Source of the DNA: Armatimonadota bacterium
GTDB lineage: Bacteria; Armatimonadota; Fimbriimonadia; Fimbriimonadales; Fimbriimonadaceae
DNA: 64,000 bases
Direction: 5' to 3'
Assembly: GCA_037138755.1 (NCBI GenBank)
Contig: JBAXHT010000001.1
Coordinates: 777,805 to 841,804, forward strand
Positions within the stretch are counted from its first letter, which is position 1; each line of letters begins with the position of its first letter. The position numbers and the translations under genes are program-made. The notes beneath the pieces are model-generated. The model was not told the origin of the DNA, ran no database searches, and saw only the letters and a list, made by a program, of their open reading frames with translations. This document shows, piece after piece, positions 62,223 through 64,000 of the stretch.

Positions 62223-62251
62223 TTGGCTAATCTGGTGCGTCCGAATACAAT
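62223..62251 (+). promoter_or_regulatory. DinB-family gene promoter, near-leaderless
   Basis: TTGGCT (62223-62228), 17 bases, TACAAT (62246-62251), then nine bases to the ATG at 62261. The leader would be only two or three bases long. Confidence 0.65.
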
Positions 62252-62260
62252 TCCCTTGCC

Positions 62261-62713
62261 ATGAATGACGCAATCGTTCAGTCCTGGGAGATCAATTCCC
62301 GGCTCAATTTGTACCTACTGGAAGCGATTTCAGATGGGTTGTTGGACATCCAGCTCGAGAAAGGAAAGACCGTGCTCGGGCAGTTTGTTCATCTCCACAA
62401 TGTCCGTCGAATGTGGGTGAAATCCGCTGCTCATGACTTGTACGACTCGGTTCCAAAACTCGATAATCCCTCCCGTCAGGTGTTAGTTGATGCTCTGAGC
62501 CTAAGCACGCAAGCAATGACTGAGATCTTCAGGCGGGCCGAAAATCCCGAAGGAAGAGTGAAGGGATTTAAGCCCCATGCTGCCGGATTTTTGGGCTACA
62601 TCGTGGCGCACGAGGCCTTTCATCGTGCAAGTGTTGAAATTGCATTGCGTCAGGCTGGGCACTCCCTTCCCGATAAAGTCGCGTACGGACTCTGGGAGTG
62701 GGGTGTAAGATAG
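62261..62713 (+). CDS. DinB-family protein
   Basis: The 150-residue helical protein has the DinB/YfiT metal pattern: LGQFVHLHNVRRMWV (first His) and YIVAHEAFHRASVEI (the HExxH-like second and third His). DinB proteins are four-helix-bundle metal-binding proteins, some of them thiol S-transferases. The function here is unknown. Its stop TAG overlaps a possible GTG start of the next gene. Confidence 0.8.
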   Translation: MNDAIVQSWEINSRLNLYLLEAISDGLLDIQLEKGKTVLGQFVHLHNVRRMWVKSAAHDLYDSVPKLDNPSRQVLVDALSLSTQAMTEIFRRAENPEGRVKGFKPHAAGFLGYIVAHEAFHRASVEIALRQAGHSLPDKVAYGLWEWGVR

Positions 62714-62721
62714 TGGCAACC

Positions 62722-64000
62722 ATGCGATGGAGCATTCCGATACTCGCCCTTTTTGCTGTTGCACTCTCCGGCTGCGGATCCTCGGGGGCGGAAGACCCCA
62801 AAACTGGCGACTCAATCCCAGCCCCCAAAGTTGGCGCGGCCAAGGCTCCGACCGGAAAGATCGAAGTGCAGTCGTTCAAAGGCGGTTACGGGATTGACTT
62901 CTTCCAGACGGCGGCCAAGGAGTACACCGAAAAGCACCCAGGAACCGAAATCAAGGTCGATGGTAACCCACGCGTCTGGGAGCAGTTAAAGCCTCGATTT
63001 GTCAGTGGAAAAGTTCCAGATTTGACCTTCCCGGGTTGGGGCATGGATCACTGGGGTCTTGCTGAAGAAGATCAGTTAATGGCTCTCGAGGAGGTTCTCA
63101 AGACTCCGGCGGCCGACGGCAAGACCCCTTGGGGCGAGACTTTTGATCCGGCTCTGCTAAAGCTCGGACAATTGGACGGTAAGCAGTGGACCCTGCCCTA
63201 CTACGTCATCCTGTACGGCTGGTGGTACGACCCTGAACTATTCAAGGAGAACGGTTGGACTGTGCCAAAGACGTTTAACGAGCTTCTAGCCGTTAGCGAA
63301 AAGATTAAGGCAAAGGGCATGGCTCCCATAACCTTCCAGGGTCAATATCCCTTCTACATGCTGTGCATGATGATGCTGCCGTGGGTGGTCAGCGAAGGTG
63401 GTCAGCCCGCATTGACCGCATGTCAGAATCTGGAACCTGGCGCATGGAAGTCTCCGAGCATGCTCAAAGCTGCCCAGATGATCGCACAGCTACGCGACAA
63501 AGGTTTCTTCGAGAGCGGCGCAGTAGGAATGAGTCATACCCAATCTCAGGCTGGGTTCTTGAACCGCAAAGCCGCGTTCGTTCCCTGCGGAACCTGGATT
63601 CACCCGGAGATGAAGGATAGCTGGCCCAAGGGTCGAAAAATCGCTTTCATGTTGCCGCCGACTGTCGATGGCGGAAAAGGCGATCCGACCGCAATCCAAG
63701 TTGCAATAGAACCTTGGATGGTTCCGACGAAGGCGTCTAATCCTGAGTTGGCGATTGACTTCTACAAGTACATGACTTCACCCGCAAAGGCAAAGCAGTT
63801 TGTGGAGGAGAAGGGGACTCTCATGGCAATCAAAGGTGCCGCCGACGGTGCGAAGCTCCCAGAATATGTTGTTGAGCCGGCCCGAATTTACGGGGAAAGC
63901 AAAGACATCTGGTCGGTACAGTTCCGAAGCTGGTATCCGGCGATGTTCAAGGAGCTTGAGAATGCAACGACGGCACTTGTGAGCGGAAAGGCGACCCCAG
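62722..64000 (+). CDS. Extracellular solute-binding lipoprotein (sugar ABC transporter), 3' end missing
   Basis: From ATG 62722 the frame stays open to the window end (about 426 residues). It starts with a lipoprotein signal (MRWSIPILALFAVALSGC, lipid Cys18). The fold is that of a family 1 sugar-binding protein, with VQSFKGGYGIDFFQTAAKEY, YYVILYGWWYDPELFKENGW and FVPCGTWIHPEMKDSW. In-frame GTG 62713, overlapping the DinB stop (TAGTG), is an alternative start. Permease genes, if any, lie beyond the window. Confidence 0.88.
   Translation, partial: MRWSIPILALFAVALSGCGSSGAEDPKTGDSIPAPKVGAAKAPTGKIEVQSFKGGYGIDFFQTAAKEYTEKHPGTEIKVDGNPRVWEQLKPRFVSGKVPDLTFPGWGMDHWGLAEEDQLMALEEVLKTPAADGKTPWGETFDPALLKLGQLDGKQWTLPYYVILYGWWYDPELFKENGWTVPKTFNELLAVSEKIKAKGMAPITFQGQYPFYMLCMMMLPWVVSEGGQPALTACQNLEPGAWKSPSMLKAAQMIAQLRDKGFFESGAVGMSHTQSQAGFLNRKAAFVPCGTWIHPEMKDSWPKGRKIAFMLPPTVDGGKGDPTAIQVAIEPWMVPTKASNPELAIDFYKYMTSPAKAKQFVEEKGTLMAIKGAADGAKLPEYVVEPARIYGESKDIWSVQFRSWYPAMFKELENATTALVSGKATP

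Overview
The window looks like a chromosomal segment of a diderm bacterium of moderate GC content. My best guess is the phylum Armatimonadota (Fimbriimonas-like). This is inferred from the mix of genes, not from any marker search. Genes for a lipid A-bearing outer membrane (LpxD, LpxC, BamA, a TamB-like protein, Skp/OmpH proteins, a PagL-like protein) occur together with RNase J and RNase Y, an S-layer-homology (SLH) porin-like protein, PEP-CTERM proteins, a tricorn-type protease and a two-paralogue recX cluster after recA. Many genes lack a Shine-Dalgarno sequence and instead have a -10 hexamer only 4-11 nt before the start codon, which suggests frequent leaderless or near-leaderless mRNAs.

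Layout. 1-9.4 kb: the 3' part of priA, a membrane-anchored EEP-fold phosphatase/nuclease, an acyl-CoA ligase, a lipoprotein, a sugar-type ABC transporter in which the solute-binding protein is fused to a permease, and two PEP-CTERM proteins. 9.4-14.3 kb: recA - recX-like - recX-like - short rny, then a convergent pair (an STN-domain protein and a zinc-finger, anti-sigma-like membrane protein). 14.3-17.6 kb: an accessory-looking island with a Bro-N antirepressor-like gene, a tRNA with a poorly paired anticodon arm preceded by a perfect 10-bp hairpin, a missed small ribbon-helix-helix-like gene, a hypothetical gene, a hairpin-rich stretch that may be a structured RNA, and a RepA-like AAA ATPase followed by another large inverted repeat. 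17.8-25.3 kb: acpP-fabF, a Xer recombinase, an ECF sigma factor, small proteins, RNase J and a HIT protein.

25.4-37.1 kb: lipA, followed by a tight outer-membrane biogenesis cluster (TamB-like, BamA, two Skp paralogues, a coiled-coil lipoprotein, LpxD, LpxC). 37.1-49.3 kb: a small membrane ORF, a TrmB-type regulator, a PagL-like protein, Der GTPase, a GAF/degenerate-GGDEF membrane sensor, a TPR protein, a lytic transglycosylase, tRNA-Ser(GCU), a DCC-family protein, uridine kinase, an S41 peptidase, an AraC regulator, an AlkA-like glycosylase and an M55 aminopeptidase. 49.3-56.9 kb: a thioredoxin-like secreted protein, an ACT protein coupled to aspartate kinase, a pseudopilin, a metallophosphoesterase, an L,D-transpeptidase, a PhyH dioxygenase, an orphan response regulator and an OppD-type ATPase. 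56.9-64 kb: a tricorn-like protease, the SLH porin with a long structured leader, a DinB protein and the start of a lipoprotein sugar-binding protein that runs off the window.

The strongest candidates for something undescribed are the 14.3-17.6 kb island with its tandem hairpins, the fused binding protein/permease, the doubled recX and the short rny. No CRISPR array, transposase or complete prophage was seen.
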